DNA of 64,000 bases from Geobacteraceae bacterium (GCA_024281055.1 JAMXLF010000006.1:1-64000); one strand, 5' to 3'; positions 8,140-21,523 are shown, counted from the stretch's first letter. Notes: generated by a model from the letters alone, not told the origin. Program-made: numbers and translations.

Positions 8140-9264
8140 TTGGCAAACGGCGACAAGCGTGACTACTATGAGGTGCTCGGGGTAAACCGGAACGCCTCTG
8201 ACACCGAGATCAAGAAAGCCTACCGCAGGCTGGCCATCCAGCACCACCCCGACAAGAACCAGGGGGACAAGGAGGCCGAGGACAAATTCAAGGAAATCAA
8301 CGAGGCCTACGAGGTCCTCTCCGACCCCCAGAAAAGGGCCCAGTACGATCAGTTCGGCCATGCCGGGCTTGGTGCAGGCGGGTTCTCCGGCGGCGGCTTC
8401 GGCTTCGGCGCCGGCTCCCCCTTCGGCGACATCTTCGGCGACATCTTCGGCGATATCTTTGGAGGTGGCGGCCGGCAGCGCACCCGTGGCAAGCGGGGCG
8501 ACGACCTGCAGTACACCCTGGACATCTCCTTCGAGGAAGCGGCCTTCGGTGTGGAGAAGCAGATCGAGATCCCCTACAGCAAGCGCTGCGACACCTGCAG
8601 CGGAAGCGGTGCCAAGCCGGGGACCGAGCCGAAGACCTGCCCCACCTGCCGGGGGGCCGGCCAGGTGCGCTTCCAGCAGGGATTCTTCAGTGTCAGCAAG
8701 ACCTGCGGACAGTGCAACGGGGAAGGGCGGGTCGTGGACAACCCCTGCCCGTCCTGTCGGGGGACCGGCAGCGTACGTGACAGGAAAACCCTGTCGGTGA
8801 AGGTGCCGCCCGGGGTCGAGACCGGCAACCGCCTCAAGCTGGCCGGCGAGGGGGGGCAGGGGCTCAAAGGGGGACCCAACGGCGATCTCTACGTGCTCCT
8901 GTCGGTGCGTGAGCACCCGCTCTTCACCCGGGAAGGGAACGACGTCGTCTGCGAGATTCCCATAAGCTTCACCCAGGCGGCACTTGGTTGCGAGGTGGAA
9001 ATCCCGACCCTCGACGGTCGCGTCTCCATGAAAATCCCCGAGGGGACCCAGTCCGGCAGGGTCTTCCGGCTCCGGAGCAAGGGAATTCCGGTCCTCCAGG
9101 GGTACGGCCGCGGCGACCAGCTCGTGGTCGTCAAGGTGGAGACCCCGACCAACCTCAACAAACGGCAGCGCGAGATTCTCGAGGAGTTCGCCCGGATGAG
9201 CGGCGAAGAGGTCCAACCGATGCGGAAGAACTTCTTCGACAAGGTAAAGGATATCCTCAGTTGA
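8140..9264 (+). CDS. dnaJ: Chaperone protein DnaJ (Hsp40, type I)
   Basis: The 374-residue protein has a J domain (about 6-72, with HPD in HHPDKN) and a Gly/Phe linker with repeated FGDI units. Four zinc repeats follow ([32 protein letters not shown]), then the two C-terminal substrate-binding domains. It delivers clients to DnaK and stimulates its ATPase. The start is TTG 8140 behind AAAGGA at good spacing, and the length matches the family. It ends with TTGA overlapping the start of the next gene. Confidence 0.97.
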   Translation: MANGDKRDYYEVLGVNRNASDTEIKKAYRRLAIQHHPDKNQGDKEAEDKFKEINEAYEVLSDPQKRAQYDQFGHAGLGAGGFSGGGFGFGAGSPFGDIFGDIFGDIFGGGGRQRTRGKRGDDLQYTLDISFEEAAFGVEKQIEIPYSKRCDTCSGSGAKPGTEPKTCPTCRGAGQVRFQQGFFSVSKTCGQCNGEGRVVDNPCPSCRGTGSVRDRKTLSVKVPPGVETGNRLKLAGEGGQGLKGGPNGDLYVLLSVREHPLFTREGNDVVCEIPISFTQAALGCEVEIPTLDGRVSMKIPEGTQSGRVFRLRSKGIPVLQGYGRGDQLVVVKVETPTNLNKRQREILEEFARMSGEEVQPMRKNFFDKVKDILS

Positions 9265-9833
9265 TCCGCCTCCCGGAACAACGGCGCCTGGCCGCGGGGA
9301 AAGGGCTTTTCTGCATCCTCTTCCTCATCCTGGCGCTCCTGGCCCCTCTTGCTGCTGCCGCGGATACCGCGGCTTCTGCCCCGGTGACACTCCTCAAGAA
9401 CCGCGACTATGCGACGGCATTTCTCAAGGGGATCAGGGAGGCCAGATCGAGCATCCTCCTCTCCACCTACCTTTTCAAAGTGGGCGACGGGGTGGACAAC
9501 ATCCCCCGCCGCGTTGCCGAGGAACTGGTCAGAGCCCGAAAACGCGGCGTGGCTGTAACGGTCATCCTGGAAAGGTCGGCGGACAGCACGGACAGCCTCA
9601 ACCGGGAAAACCACCATGCCGCCGACATCCTCGCCCGCGGCGGGGTGAAGGTCTATTTCGATTCTCCCAGCATCACGAGCCATGCCAAGGTGGCCGTCAT
9701 TGACGGCCGCTATGTCTATCTCGGCAGCCACAACCTGACCCAGGGTGCGCTGGCGCACAACAACGAGCTCTCCGTCCTTGTGGATTCCCCGGAAATGGCC
9801 GCCGAGATTCGCTCCTACCTGGACCGGCTCTGA
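9261..9833 (+). CDS. Secreted phospholipase D-fold nuclease-like protein (Nuc family)
   Basis: The 190-residue protein starts at TTG 9261, overlapping the dnaJ stop as TTGA, with AAAGG upstream. It has basic residues, a hydrophobic core and an alanine-rich cleavage region (about 8-34), a typical signal peptide. It then has a single HKD motif: His141, Lys143 and Asp148, followed by GSHNLT. One HKD per chain and this small size match the Nuc/mitochondrial PLD group, which dimerise and cleave DNA or phosphodiesters, rather than two-domain lipases. Export to the periplasm or outside is predicted. Why it sits at the end of the heat-shock operon is unknown. Confidence 0.78.
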   Translation: MIRLPEQRRLAAGKGLFCILFLILALLAPLAAAADTAASAPVTLLKNRDYATAFLKGIREARSSILLSTYLFKVGDGVDNIPRRVAEELVRARKRGVAVTVILERSADSTDSLNRENHHAADILARGGVKVYFDSPSITSHAKVAVIDGRYVYLGSHNLTQGALAHNNELSVLVDSPEMAAEIRSYLDRL

Positions 9834-9903
9834 GTCCGATCCGTTCCTCTCTGCATCCCTGCCAGCAGCTTCCCGCGGGGTGATCAACAATGATGTTTCC
9901 CTT

Positions 9904-9924
9904 TATAATCCCGCATGATATAAT
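9904..9924 (+). promoter_or_regulatory. Two TATAAT boxes upstream of larB
   Basis: Perfect TATAAT hexamers occur at 9904-9909 and 9919-9924, 47 and 32 nt before the larB ATG. The best -35 candidate for the first is TGATCA (9881-9886, 17-nt spacer), which is poor. The strand and position fit a larB promoter, but neither pair is complete. Confidence 0.4.
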
Positions 9925-9955
9925 CATTTCCCATTTAAAACGAGAAGGACACCTG

Positions 9956-10708
9956 ATGGACACCAAGGAACTGAAGATCCTGCTGGAGAATCTGAAGAGC
10001 GGCGACATCGACATTGACGACGCCCTGGAGCGGCTGAAGCACCTCCCCTTCGAGGACCTCGGCTGCGCCACGGTCGACCATCACCGGGGACTCCGACTGG
10101 GATTTCCCGAAGTGATCTTCGGTGCCGGCAAGAGCGTCGGCCAGATCGAGCGGATCATGACCGCCCTGCTGGAGAAGGGGAACAATATCCTCGTCACCCG
10201 GCTGGCCGAGGCCGATGCCCTGCAGATCCAGCGCGGTTTTCCAGCCGCCCGGTACCACGGGGACGCCCGCTGCCTCACGGTGGAGCAGAAGCCGGTGGAG
10301 CCCCGGGGGAAGGGATGCATCCTTGTCGTTTCGGCCGGCACCTCCGATATCCCGGTGGCGGCCGAGGCGGTGGTGACGGCCCGGTTGATGGGGAACGAGG
10401 TGGAACATCTCTTCGACGTGGGGGTGGCGGGGATCCATCGCCTGCTGGCTCGAAGGGAGCGGCTTCTCGCCGCCTCGGTCATCATCGTCGTGGCGGGAAT
10501 GGAGGGGGCACTCCCCTCCGTGGTGGCGGGCCTCGTCGACCGGCCGGTGATCGGCGTGCCGACCTCGGTGGGGTACGGCGCCTCCTTCGCCGGTATCGCG
10601 CCCCTGCTCGGGATGCTCAACTCCTGTGCCGCCGGGGTGACAGTGGTGAATATCGACAACGGCTTCGGCGCAGGGTATGCGGCGAGTCTCATGAACAGGG
10701 AAAGCTAA
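9956..10708 (+). CDS. larB: LarB, pyridinium-3,5-biscarboxylate mononucleotide synthase
   Basis: This 250-residue protein belongs to the LarB/PurE-like family. It has a helical N-terminal third and a PurE-like domain with LVVSAGTSDIPVAAEA, GVAGIHRLL and a C-terminal glycine-rich stretch. LarB carboxylates and hydrolyses nicotinate adenine dinucleotide, the first step in making the nickel-pincer nucleotide cofactor. ATG 9956 is preferred behind GAGAAGGA; an upstream frame from 9890 has no support. larC follows after an inverted repeat. LarE, the sulfur-inserting enzyme, and LarA, the lactate racemase user, are not in the window. Confidence 0.9.
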   Translation: MDTKELKILLENLKSGDIDIDDALERLKHLPFEDLGCATVDHHRGLRLGFPEVIFGAGKSVGQIERIMTALLEKGNNILVTRLAEADALQIQRGFPAARYHGDARCLTVEQKPVEPRGKGCILVVSAGTSDIPVAAEAVVTARLMGNEVEHLFDVGVAGIHRLLARRERLLAASVIIVVAGMEGALPSVVAGLVDRPVIGVPTSVGYGASFAGIAPLLGMLNSCAAGVTVVNIDNGFGAGYAASLMNRES

Positions 10709-10730
10709 GAGCATCCCAGAAAAAGCACTT

Positions 10731-10851
10731 GTCCACGAACGACACGAAAGAACACGAACGGAACCATAAAATACGTGTGTCTGCTTGATGGATAGACTGT
10801 TCGGCGAATTGTCGATTTCATGTTTCGTGACCTTTCGTGTCGTTCGTGGAC
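10731..10851. repeat. Long inverted repeat of CACGAA words (larB-larC gap)
   Basis: The left arm (10731-10759) reads GTCCACGAACGACACGAAAG and onward. The right arm (10823-10851) is its reverse complement for the outer 20 bases and nearly so for the rest. The loop is about 63 nt. Each arm contains two to three loosely tandem CACGAA words about 9-10 nt apart, so the structure recalls the heptad hairpins but with a different period. It fills the gap between larB and the larC start. Confidence 0.8.
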
Positions 10852-10875
10852 CCCAACAGCCATTACGGAGTTATC

Positions 10876-12044
<1,169 letters not shown>

Positions 12045-12048
<4 letters not shown>

Positions 12049-12494
12049 GGCGCTTCGTCATTGCCTTTGCAACCTGGGGGGGGACCGGGTTCAGCCCCTT
12101 TGCCTCGGGGACGGTCGGGACCCTGGCGGCGATCCCCTTCTATCTCCTCCTGGCCAGGCTGCCGATTTCCCTCTATCTCCTGGTGCTCGTGCCGTTCTTC
12201 CTTTTTGCCTGCTGGTGCTCGGGCCGGGCGGAGGAGATCTTCGGCGAGAAGGACTCGGGGAAGATCGTCATCGACGAGGTGGTGGGGTACCTGGTCACCA
12301 TGACCGCCGTGCCCCTTGCCTGGCAGTGGGTGGTGGCCGGATTTTTCCTGTTCCGCTTCTTCGATATTGTCAAGGTGCCGCCGGCCAGGTATTTCGACCA
12401 ACAGGTGAAAAACGGCTACGGCGTGGTGCTCGACGACGTGGTGGCCGGAATCTATTCCTGCCTGGCACTCCATCTGCTCGTGAGGTTCTGGTGA
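12045..12494 (+). CDS. pgpA: Phosphatidylglycerophosphatase A
   Basis: This 149-residue membrane protein has several hydrophobic segments and the PgpA signature GTGFSPFASGTVGTL near the N-terminus, then the acidic motif KDSGKIVIDEVVGY and FFLFRFFDIVKVPP. It removes phosphate from phosphatidylglycerophosphate to give phosphatidylglycerol in the inner membrane. ATG 12045 overlaps the larC stop and the pgpA stop overlaps the cinA GTG, so larC-pgpA-cinA are coupled. The pgpA-cinA pairing is common in bacteria. Confidence 0.93.
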
Positions 12495-13732
12495 ACGTCT
12501 CTACCCTCTCCATCGGCGACGAACTTATGTACGGCGAGGTGATCGACACCAACGCCGCAGCGATCGCCACGCGCCTTTACGCCTGTGGTCTGAAGGTCAG
12601 GCAGCACCTGGCCGTCGGCGACGCGGAGGCGGAGATCGTCGCCGCGATCCAGTCCCTCGCCGCAGCGAGCGATGCAGTCATCGTCAGCGGCGGGCTGGGG
12701 CCGACCATCGACGACATAACCGCCCGGGCGGCGGCAAAGGCTACGGATGACCGTCTCGTCATGAACGACGAGGCGCTGGCCCATCTCCGTGGCGTTGCCG
12801 GGAAGCTCGGCGGTCCGCTCCATCCCCATAACGAGCGCCAGGCGCTTCTTCCCGCCGCGGCGACCCTCATCCCCAACCCGGCGGGAACGGCGTGCGGCTT
12901 CATCCTCACTCGCGGCTGCTGTTCCCTCTTTTTCCTGCCGGGGGTTCCCGGCGAGATGACGCGAATGCTCGAGGAAACGATCCTTCCCGCCCTGCGGCAG
13001 CGGCCGGGTGGAGGACGGTGCCTCCGGACCGGGGTGCTCAAGGTGCTCGGCCCCTCCGAGGCCGAGGTGGATGCCCTCCTCTCGGACCTTGCCGATCCGG
13101 GCACCGGCGTTTCCCTTGCCTACGGCGTCACCTTCCCCGAGATCTTCGTGAAGATAAGGGTCGAGGGGGAGATCGCGGAGGATGTGGCCGCGACGCTGGC
13201 GCGCACCCGCGAGAGGGCGCGCCAGAGGCTCGGCGAATCTGTCTACGCCGAGGATGATGAAACCATGGATAGTGTGCTGGCTGGGCTTTTCCGGGGAAAA
13301 GCGGTCACCCTCTCCCTGGCGGAGTCGTGCACCGGTGGGCTGGTGGCCAAGCGGATCACCGATATCCCCGGCAGCTCCGCCTATTTCCTGGCCGGTGTCG
13401 TCTCTTACGCCAACGCTGCCAAGTCGTCAGTGCTGGGGGTCTCTCCGGAACTTCTCGCGGAGAAGGGGGCGGTGAGTGCCGAGGTGGCCACAGCAATGGC
13501 CCATGGAGTCCGCCGACTCTCCGGCAGCGATATCGCCCTGGCCGTCACCGGCATCGCCGGTCCCGAGGGAGGAACTCCGGACAAGCCGGTCGGCACGGTG
13601 TACATCGCCATGGCCACCCCTACCGATTGCCGGACGAAGTTATTCCACTTTCACGGTAGCCGCGAAGAGATCCGGACGATCACCGCCTTCATGGCCATGG
13701 ATTGGCTGAGAACATACCTCCACTCCCTCTGA
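12491..13732 (+). CDS. cinA: CinA family protein (nicotinamide-nucleotide amidase / damage-inducible)
   Basis: The 413-residue protein joins two domains. Residues 1-170 resemble the molybdopterin-binding fold, with GDELMYGEVIDTN and SGGLGPTIDD. Residues about 255-410 form the PncC amidase domain, with LAESCTGG and VTGIAGPEGGTPDKPVGTV. The enzyme deamidates NMN in pyridine-nucleotide recycling, and some members also have ADP-ribose pyrophosphatase activity. The start is GTG 12491, overlapping the pgpA stop. In many bacteria cinA precedes recA; here a sensor kinase gene lies between them. Confidence 0.92.
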   Translation: MNVSTLSIGDELMYGEVIDTNAAAIATRLYACGLKVRQHLAVGDAEAEIVAAIQSLAAASDAVIVSGGLGPTIDDITARAAAKATDDRLVMNDEALAHLRGVAGKLGGPLHPHNERQALLPAAATLIPNPAGTACGFILTRGCCSLFFLPGVPGEMTRMLEETILPALRQRPGGGRCLRTGVLKVLGPSEAEVDALLSDLADPGTGVSLAYGVTFPEIFVKIRVEGEIAEDVAATLARTRERARQRLGESVYAEDDETMDSVLAGLFRGKAVTLSLAESCTGGLVAKRITDIPGSSAYFLAGVVSYANAAKSSVLGVSPELLAEKGAVSAEVATAMAHGVRRLSGSDIALAVTGIAGPEGGTPDKPVGTVYIAMATPTDCRTKLFHFHGSREEIRTITAFMAMDWLRTYLHSL

Positions 13733-13785
13733 AACACTGAACCCTGCACCTTTGTCTGCCGCCGTCCGCGGCTGCGGAGGACAGT

Positions 13786-16023
13786 ATGAAGCTTCCCAAC
13801 GATCAGTCTGCGTACAAGGCCCTCTCCTGGACCATCGGGGTCATCATCCTCGGGCTGGTGGCCGATGGCTTTTTCGAGATGCATGCAGGGGACAATGTGC
13901 TTCTCGAGACCCTCCATCTGGTCATGGTGCTCCTCCTCATGCTGGCCTTCTTACTGTTGCAACTCATCAGGAAAAAGAACCGGATAGTCGAGGAGACTGC
14001 CCATTCCCGGGCGATCCTGGCCATGCAGCGCGAGGTGGACACGAGCGAGCAGCGCTACCAGAGCCTCCTGGAATGCGCCGGCGACGCCATCTTCGTGATC
14101 GGCTTCGACAACGGCCGACTGGAGGAGGTAAATCGGGCCGCTACCGATCTCCTCGGTTACAGCAAGGAAGAGCTGGGCCTTGTGAGCGGTGGGGAGCTGA
14201 TCCCGGCGGAAGAGCAGAAGGCGTTTGCCGCCCTTGTCCTCCAGGTCAAGCGCTCCGGCCGGGTCGGCCCGCAGAGTATCACCTTCCGGCGCAAGGACGG
14301 CGGCACCTTTCTCGGAGAAGTGACGGCCCGTCTGATCGATCTCGGTGACCGCAACGTGGTCCAGGCGATCATCCGGGACATCACCCTGAAGCAGCAGGCG
14401 GAACAGGAGATCAGGCAGCGCAATCGGAAACTCTCCATCCTCAACAATATCATCGTCAGGGCGAGTCAGAACCTTGACCTTCCGGCAGTCCTCGACGTGA
14501 TCCTGCTGGAAACACTGGCCGGCTTCGGTGCCGTGGCTGGGACCATTCACCTCGTGAACGACGGCGGCCGCATCGGCCCGCTTGCCGCCGCCAGCAACAT
14601 CAAGGAGTGCTTCCTCACCGGGGCGCGGCCGGCAGAGCTCCCCGATGGCCGTCCCTGCCCCATGACGGAGCATCAGAGCTGCCAGGCCCGTGCGAATCTG
14701 ACGCAAAAAGAGTGCGGCATGACCGCTGTGGTGCGGGCCCAGGGCTGGTGCAGCGTGGTGGGGGTGCCGCTGTTCGCCAAGAAGCGGCTGCTCGGGGTCA
14801 TGCACATCATGGCCGCGAAGGAGCGGCAGTATAACGCCGAGGATATCAAGCTGTTCACCACCATGGGGAACCAGATCGGGATCGTCATCGAGCATGCCCG
14901 GATGTTTGCGGAGCTGAACTTGAAAACCGACGAGTTGCTCCGTTCCCACGGACTTCTGGAAAAGAGCAGCCACCAGCTGGCCCAGTCCCAGCAGCGGCTC
15001 AGGAAGAACCTGGCCCTCGTCGAGCGGGCCAATTCAGAACTGGAGCGGCTCAACCGGATGAAGAACAATTTCCTCGGCATGATCTCCCACGAATTCAAGA
15101 CCCCACTGACCGGCATCCTCAGCAGCGCGGAATTTCTCCTGGCCGATCGTTCCCGGGACAGAAGCGAAGAGGAGCGGCAGTTGCTGGAAACGGCCTACCA
15201 GTGCGGGACGAGACTCAACGGCATCGTCAACGATCTCCTGAAAGTGGCGCGACTCGAGGCAAATACGCCCGCGGTGGTGAAAACGACCCTCCATCTGGGG
15301 GAGCTCCTGGAGTTTGTGCGGGAACAGAGTGCGCCGCTCCTGGCGGAGCGACGGCAGCGGATCGTCTTTTCCGACCTGGGCGGGCTTCCGTACTTCAGCG
15401 CCGACCGGGAATCCCTCCTTGAAGTTTTTACCCGGCTTCTGGAAAACGCCATCAAGTTTACCCCCGATGGTGGAGAAATAGGCATAGTGGCGCAGGTGGC
15501 AGACCGAAGGCTCCTGGAAGACAAAAAGGAAATCCTCTGCCGCTTCAACCGCCGGTTCTACGAGCAGATGGGAAGTTCGTCCTTTCTCCAGGTCGAGGTG
15601 CGCGACAGCGGGGTCGGTATCGCGGTCGGCGAGCAGCTCCAGGTTTTCGACAAATTCTACGAAGTCGGCGAAATCCGCTTCCATTCCAGCGGCAAGTCAA
15701 AGTTCCAGGGGAAGGGGACCGGCTTGGGACTGACCATCGTCAAGGGAATGGTCGAAGCCCATGGCGGCATGGTGTGGGTGGAAAGCCCGTGGGAAAGCGA
15801 TGGGAACGCAGCGGGAAGCTCGTTTTTTCTCCTCCTCCCGCTGGAGGAAGACTCCCGTCAGCCGGCCTTCCCCTTCATGCAGGCAGAGCAGACCGTGGCG
15901 TCGCGCACCTTCGGAAACTACCAGGAAACCGTTACCAAGGTAATGGCGGGCATGGAGCCGACTCTCCGCAACGGCGGGGATACTGCCGGCGGCGCGGAGT
16001 GGGACGGGGAGGAGGCAGGGTGA
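13786..16023 (+). CDS. Membrane sensor histidine kinase with PAS and GAF domains
   Basis: The order in this 745-residue protein is: two membrane helices (about 11-29 and 37-61), a PAS domain (about 88-205), a GAF-like domain (about 225-385) and a helical linker. A HisKA domain follows with His435 in SHEFKTPL, then an ATPase domain with its N box (ENAIKFTPDGG), DSGVGI and GKGTGLGL. About 60 low-complexity residues follow the catalytic domain. The GAF region has several cysteines (for example KECF, CPMTE, SCQA, ECGM) that might bind a cofactor or metal; this is speculative. It starts at ATG behind GCGGAGG. No response regulator is adjacent, so its partner is elsewhere. Confidence 0.88.
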   Translation: MKLPNDQSAYKALSWTIGVIILGLVADGFFEMHAGDNVLLETLHLVMVLLLMLAFLLLQLIRKKNRIVEETAHSRAILAMQREVDTSEQRYQSLLECAGDAIFVIGFDNGRLEEVNRAATDLLGYSKEELGLVSGGELIPAEEQKAFAALVLQVKRSGRVGPQSITFRRKDGGTFLGEVTARLIDLGDRNVVQAIIRDITLKQQAEQEIRQRNRKLSILNNIIVRASQNLDLPAVLDVILLETLAGFGAVAGTIHLVNDGGRIGPLAAASNIKECFLTGARPAELPDGRPCPMTEHQSCQARANLTQKECGMTAVVRAQGWCSVVGVPLFAKKRLLGVMHIMAAKERQYNAEDIKLFTTMGNQIGIVIEHARMFAELNLKTDELLRSHGLLEKSSHQLAQSQQRLRKNLALVERANSELERLNRMKNNFLGMISHEFKTPLTGILSSAEFLLADRSRDRSEEERQLLETAYQCGTRLNGIVNDLLKVARLEANTPAVVKTTLHLGELLEFVREQSAPLLAERRQRIVFSDLGGLPYFSADRESLLEVFTRLLENAIKFTPDGGEIGIVAQVADRRLLEDKKEILCRFNRRFYEQMGSSSFLQVEVRDSGVGIAVGEQLQVFDKFYEVGEIRFHSSGKSKFQGKGTGLGLTIVKGMVEAHGGMVWVESPWESDGNAAGSSFFLLLPLEEDSRQPAFPFMQAEQTVASRTFGNYQETVTKVMAGMEPTLRNGGDTAGGAEWDGEEAG

Positions 16024-16063
16024 CGGCATTGATTCCGGGAGACGGGATGAGCTAAAGATACCC

Positions 16064-16093
16064 TTGATAATGACCGGGAAACTATGGTATTTA
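16064..16093 (+). promoter_or_regulatory. Predicted recA promoter
   Basis: TTGATA (16064-16069), an 18-nt spacer and TATTTA (16088-16093) precede recA. No obvious SOS box is seen. In Geobacter sulfurreducens the LexA proteins are reported not to bind the recA promoter, which agrees with the lack of a box here. Confidence 0.5.
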
Positions 16094-16109
16094 TGAACAC
16101 ATTTACCAT

Positions 16110-16137
16110 CCGGCAGGGGCACATGCGCCCCTGCCGG
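16110..16137. repeat. Perfect stem in the recA leader
   Basis: CCGGCAGGGGC (16110-16120) and GCCCCTGCCGG (16127-16137) form an 11-bp stem with a 6-nt loop, directly before the AGGAGGGG ribosome site of recA. It would fold in the mRNA leader within 20 nt of the start codon. There is no T-run, so a 5' stability or translation-control stem is more likely than a terminator. Confidence 0.75.
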
Positions 16138-16157
16138 GAGACCCAGGAGGGGATCGG

Positions 16158-17174
16158 ATGCAGGAACGAGACAAGGCGATTGACCTGGCGTTGAGCCAGA
16201 TAGAGAAACAGTTCGGCAAGGGCGCGATCATGCGGCTCGGCAATGACGAGGCGTTGCCGGATGTCGCGGCGATTTCCACCGGTGCCCTCTCCCTCGACAT
16301 GGCCCTTGGTGTCGGAGGGGTGCCGCGCGGCAGAGTGATCGAGATCTTCGGCCCGGAATCGTCGGGAAAGACGACCCTCGCCCTCCACATCATTGCAGAG
16401 GCCCAGAAGTCGGGGGGGATCGCCGCCTTTGTCGATGCCGAACACGCCCTCGACATCGGCTACGCCCGCAAGCTCGGGGTGAAGACCGACGATCTGCTCG
16501 TTTCCCAGCCCGACACCGGGGAGCAGGCCCTGGAGATCGGGGAGATGCTCGTCAGGAGCGGGGCGATCGACGTGCTCGTGATCGACTCGGTGGCGGCCCT
16601 CGTTCCCAAGGCAGAGATCGAGGGGGACATGGGAGATTCCCACATGGGGCTCCAGGCGCGGCTCATGTCCCAGGCACTCCGAAAGCTGACCGGCATCATC
16701 TCCAAGTCCAACTGCTGCGTCATCTTCATCAACCAGATCCGGATGAAAATCGGGGTGATGTTCGGCAACCCGGAGACCACGACCGGCGGGAACGCCCTCA
16801 AGTTCTACGCTTCGGTGCGGCTGGACATCAGGAAGATCGCCTCCCTCAAGCAGGGCAACGACGTCATCGGTTCCCGGACGCGGGTCAAGGTGGTGAAGAA
16901 CAAGGTTGCGCCCCCCTTCAAGGAGGTCGAGTTCGACATCCTTTACGGCGAGGGGATCTCCAAGGAAGGCGATGTGCTCGATCTGGCGGTGGACAAGGGG
17001 ATCGTCGAGAAGAGCGGTTCCTGGTTCTCCTACGGCAAGGAACGGATCGGCCAGGGGCGGGAAAATGCCCGACTCTATCTGAAGGAGCACGGCGACGTGC
17101 TGGCCGAGGTCCAGGGCAAGCTCCTGGAGCAGATAGGTCTGGCGCCGGCACCGGCTGCCGGGATGAAGGTGTAG
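16158..17174 (+). CDS. recA: Recombinase RecA
   Basis: This 338-residue recombinase has Walker A GPESSGKT at 65-72, the conserved FVDAEHALD block and loop L2 in the region [16 protein letters not shown]. RecA polymerises on single-stranded DNA, drives strand exchange and triggers LexA cleavage. The start has a strong AGGAGGGG ribosome site at normal spacing. The leader carries a perfect 11-bp stem. pilT follows after 3 nt, and recX, the usual RecA modulator, comes next. Confidence 0.98.
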   Translation: MQERDKAIDLALSQIEKQFGKGAIMRLGNDEALPDVAAISTGALSLDMALGVGGVPRGRVIEIFGPESSGKTTLALHIIAEAQKSGGIAAFVDAEHALDIGYARKLGVKTDDLLVSQPDTGEQALEIGEMLVRSGAIDVLVIDSVAALVPKAEIEGDMGDSHMGLQARLMSQALRKLTGIISKSNCCVIFINQIRMKIGVMFGNPETTTGGNALKFYASVRLDIRKIASLKQGNDVIGSRTRVKVVKNKVAPPFKEVEFDILYGEGISKEGDVLDLAVDKGIVEKSGSWFSYGKERIGQGRENARLYLKEHGDVLAEVQGKLLEQIGLAPAPAAGMKV

Positions 17175-17177
17175 GCC

Positions 17178-18332
17178 ATGGAACTGAACGAGATACTGAC
17201 CATAGCCGTAAAGGCAAAAAGTTCCGACGTCCACATCAAGTCGGGACTGCCGCCAATCGTGCGCATCGACGGCAAGCTGCGCCCCATTCCCAATGCGCCG
17301 CGGCTAACCCCGGATAACGTACGGGACATGGCTCTGTCTATCATGAACGAGCGGCAGAAGGCGCAGTTCACGGAAACCTTCGAAGTGGACCTCTCCTACG
17401 GGGTGCCGGGACTGGGGCGGTTTCGCGTAAGTGCCTTTTCCCAGCGGGGGACCGTGGCCATGGTGCTGCGCACTATCTCCTTCGGAATCCCCACTCTGGA
17501 CAGCCTCAACCTGCCACCGGTCTTGAAAAAGATCTCCCAGGAAGAGCGCGGGCTAATCCTGGTCACCGGCACCACCGGCAGCGGCAAATCCACGACCCTG
17601 GCGGCGATGATCGACCATATCAACGAGAACCGCTCCTGCAACATCATCACGGTCGAGGATCCGGTGGAGTTTCTGCACCGGGACAAGAAGAGCATCATCA
17701 GCCAGCGCGAGGTCGGATTCGACACCCTTTCCTTCGCCAATGCCCTGAAAGGTGCGCTGCGCCAGGACCCCGACGTCATACTCGTCGGGGAGATGCGCGA
17801 CCTGGAAACCATCGAGACCGCCATGACGGCCGCGGAAACCGGCCACCTCGTCATGTCCACCCTCCACACCCTCGACGCAAGCGAGACCGTCAACCGGATC
17901 ATCTCGGTCTTCCCCCCCTACCACCAGCGGCAGGTGCGGATGCAGCTCTCCGGGGTGATCAAGGGGGTCATTTCCCAGCGTCTCGTTCCCCGGGCGGACG
18001 GCAAGGGGCGGGTTCCCGCCGTGGAAGTGATGCTCGGCACCGCCCGCATCCGCGAATGCATCGACGACAAGGAGAAGACCAAGCAGATCCCCGAGGCCAT
18101 TGCCCAAGGGTTCGTCTCCTACGGGATGCAGACCTTCGATCAGTCGCTCATGCAGCTCTATACCAAGAAGTTCATCACCTACGAAGAGGCAATGCGGCAG
18201 TCCTCCAACCCCGATGATTTTGCCCTCAAGGTGTCCGGTATTTCCTCCACCTCCGATTCTTCCTGGGACCAGTTCGTCGCGGCCGAAGGGGAGGATGTCG
18301 AGGGCGGGAAGCTCGAGGTCGAAAAATTCTGA
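17178..18332 (+). CDS. pilT: PilT-type secretion ATPase (pilus retraction family)
   Basis: The 384-residue hexameric ATPase has an N-terminal PAS-like domain (about 1-100), Walker A GTTGSGKST at 131-139, an aspartate box (TVEDPVEF), Walker B (DPDVILVGEMRD) and a His box (HLVMSTLHT). This is the PilT retraction motor family that removes pilin from type IV pili. Geobacter genomes carry several pilT paralogs, and a copy beside recA rather than beside pilB is one of the less-characterised ones. The usual C-terminal AIRNLIR motif is not seen; the protein ends in an acidic tail instead. A role in pilus retraction is therefore likely but not certain. Confidence 0.9.
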   Translation: MELNEILTIAVKAKSSDVHIKSGLPPIVRIDGKLRPIPNAPRLTPDNVRDMALSIMNERQKAQFTETFEVDLSYGVPGLGRFRVSAFSQRGTVAMVLRTISFGIPTLDSLNLPPVLKKISQEERGLILVTGTTGSGKSTTLAAMIDHINENRSCNIITVEDPVEFLHRDKKSIISQREVGFDTLSFANALKGALRQDPDVILVGEMRDLETIETAMTAAETGHLVMSTLHTLDASETVNRIISVFPPYHQRQVRMQLSGVIKGVISQRLVPRADGKGRVPAVEVMLGTARIRECIDDKEKTKQIPEAIAQGFVSYGMQTFDQSLMQLYTKKFITYEEAMRQSSNPDDFALKVSGISSTSDSSWDQFVAAEGEDVEGGKLEVEKF

Positions 18333-18333
18333 G

Positions 18334-18804
18334 ATGGACGAGCTGAAGCGGGCCTTCGCGGCCGCGCTCCGGGCCCTTGGCCGCCGCGACCACAGCGAGT
18401 CGGAGCTTGCCGGCAAGCTCGTCGCAAAAGGGTTTTCCCCGGCTGCCGTGACGGATGCCGTCATCAGGCTTAAGGCGGCGGGATATCTTGATGACCGGCG
18501 CTTTGCCAGGCAGTGGGCGGATTCGGCCCTGCGCAACCGCCGGGGGTTCGGTCCGCGCATCCGCCAGGAACTGTTACGGCGGGGCGTTGCCGAGGGCGTG
18601 GTGGCAGAGGCGTTGGCGGAGCTGGCCGACGAGTACGACGAGGCGGCACTTATCGGGGATGTGCTCGCCAGAAAATTTCCCACCTTCTCCCCGGGCGAGA
18701 CGCCGGACCGGGAAAAACGGCGGGTCATGCAGTACTTGCAGCGCCGTGGCTTTGCCTGCTCAGCCATCCTGGCGGTTTTTCGGGATAGGGACAGAGGTTG
18801 CTGA
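18334..18804 (+). CDS. recX: Regulatory protein RecX
   Basis: This 156-residue basic helical protein has RecX-type tandem three-helix repeats, with [17 protein letters not shown] near residue 18, [15 protein letters not shown] at about 50 and [17 protein letters not shown] at about 68. RecX binds in the groove of the RecA filament and limits its activity. It starts at ATG 18334, two bases after the pilT stop, in the same direction as recA two genes upstream. This supports the assignment. Confidence 0.88.
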   Translation: MDELKRAFAAALRALGRRDHSESELAGKLVAKGFSPAAVTDAVIRLKAAGYLDDRRFARQWADSALRNRRGFGPRIRQELLRRGVAEGVVAEALAELADEYDEAALIGDVLARKFPTFSPGETPDREKRRVMQYLQRRGFACSAILAVFRDRDRGC

Positions 18805-18839
18805 GGCAGCCGGTGCACATTCCATTGACAGAGGTTTTC

Positions 18840-21470
<2,631 letters not shown>

Positions 21471-21523
21471 GGAAACGCGACACTCATTCGTAAAGCCATG
21501 GTGCATCGGGAGGGGAGATAGCG

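Noticed and set aside
6254-8146. Long minus-strand frame opposite dnaK
   Set aside because: This is a known type of antisense shadow of dnaK in GC-rich genomes; no independent evidence.
13733-13785. Heptad remnant (ACTGAACCCTGCACC) after cinA
   Set aside because: Only about two loose units and no second arm, so it is not separable from chance.
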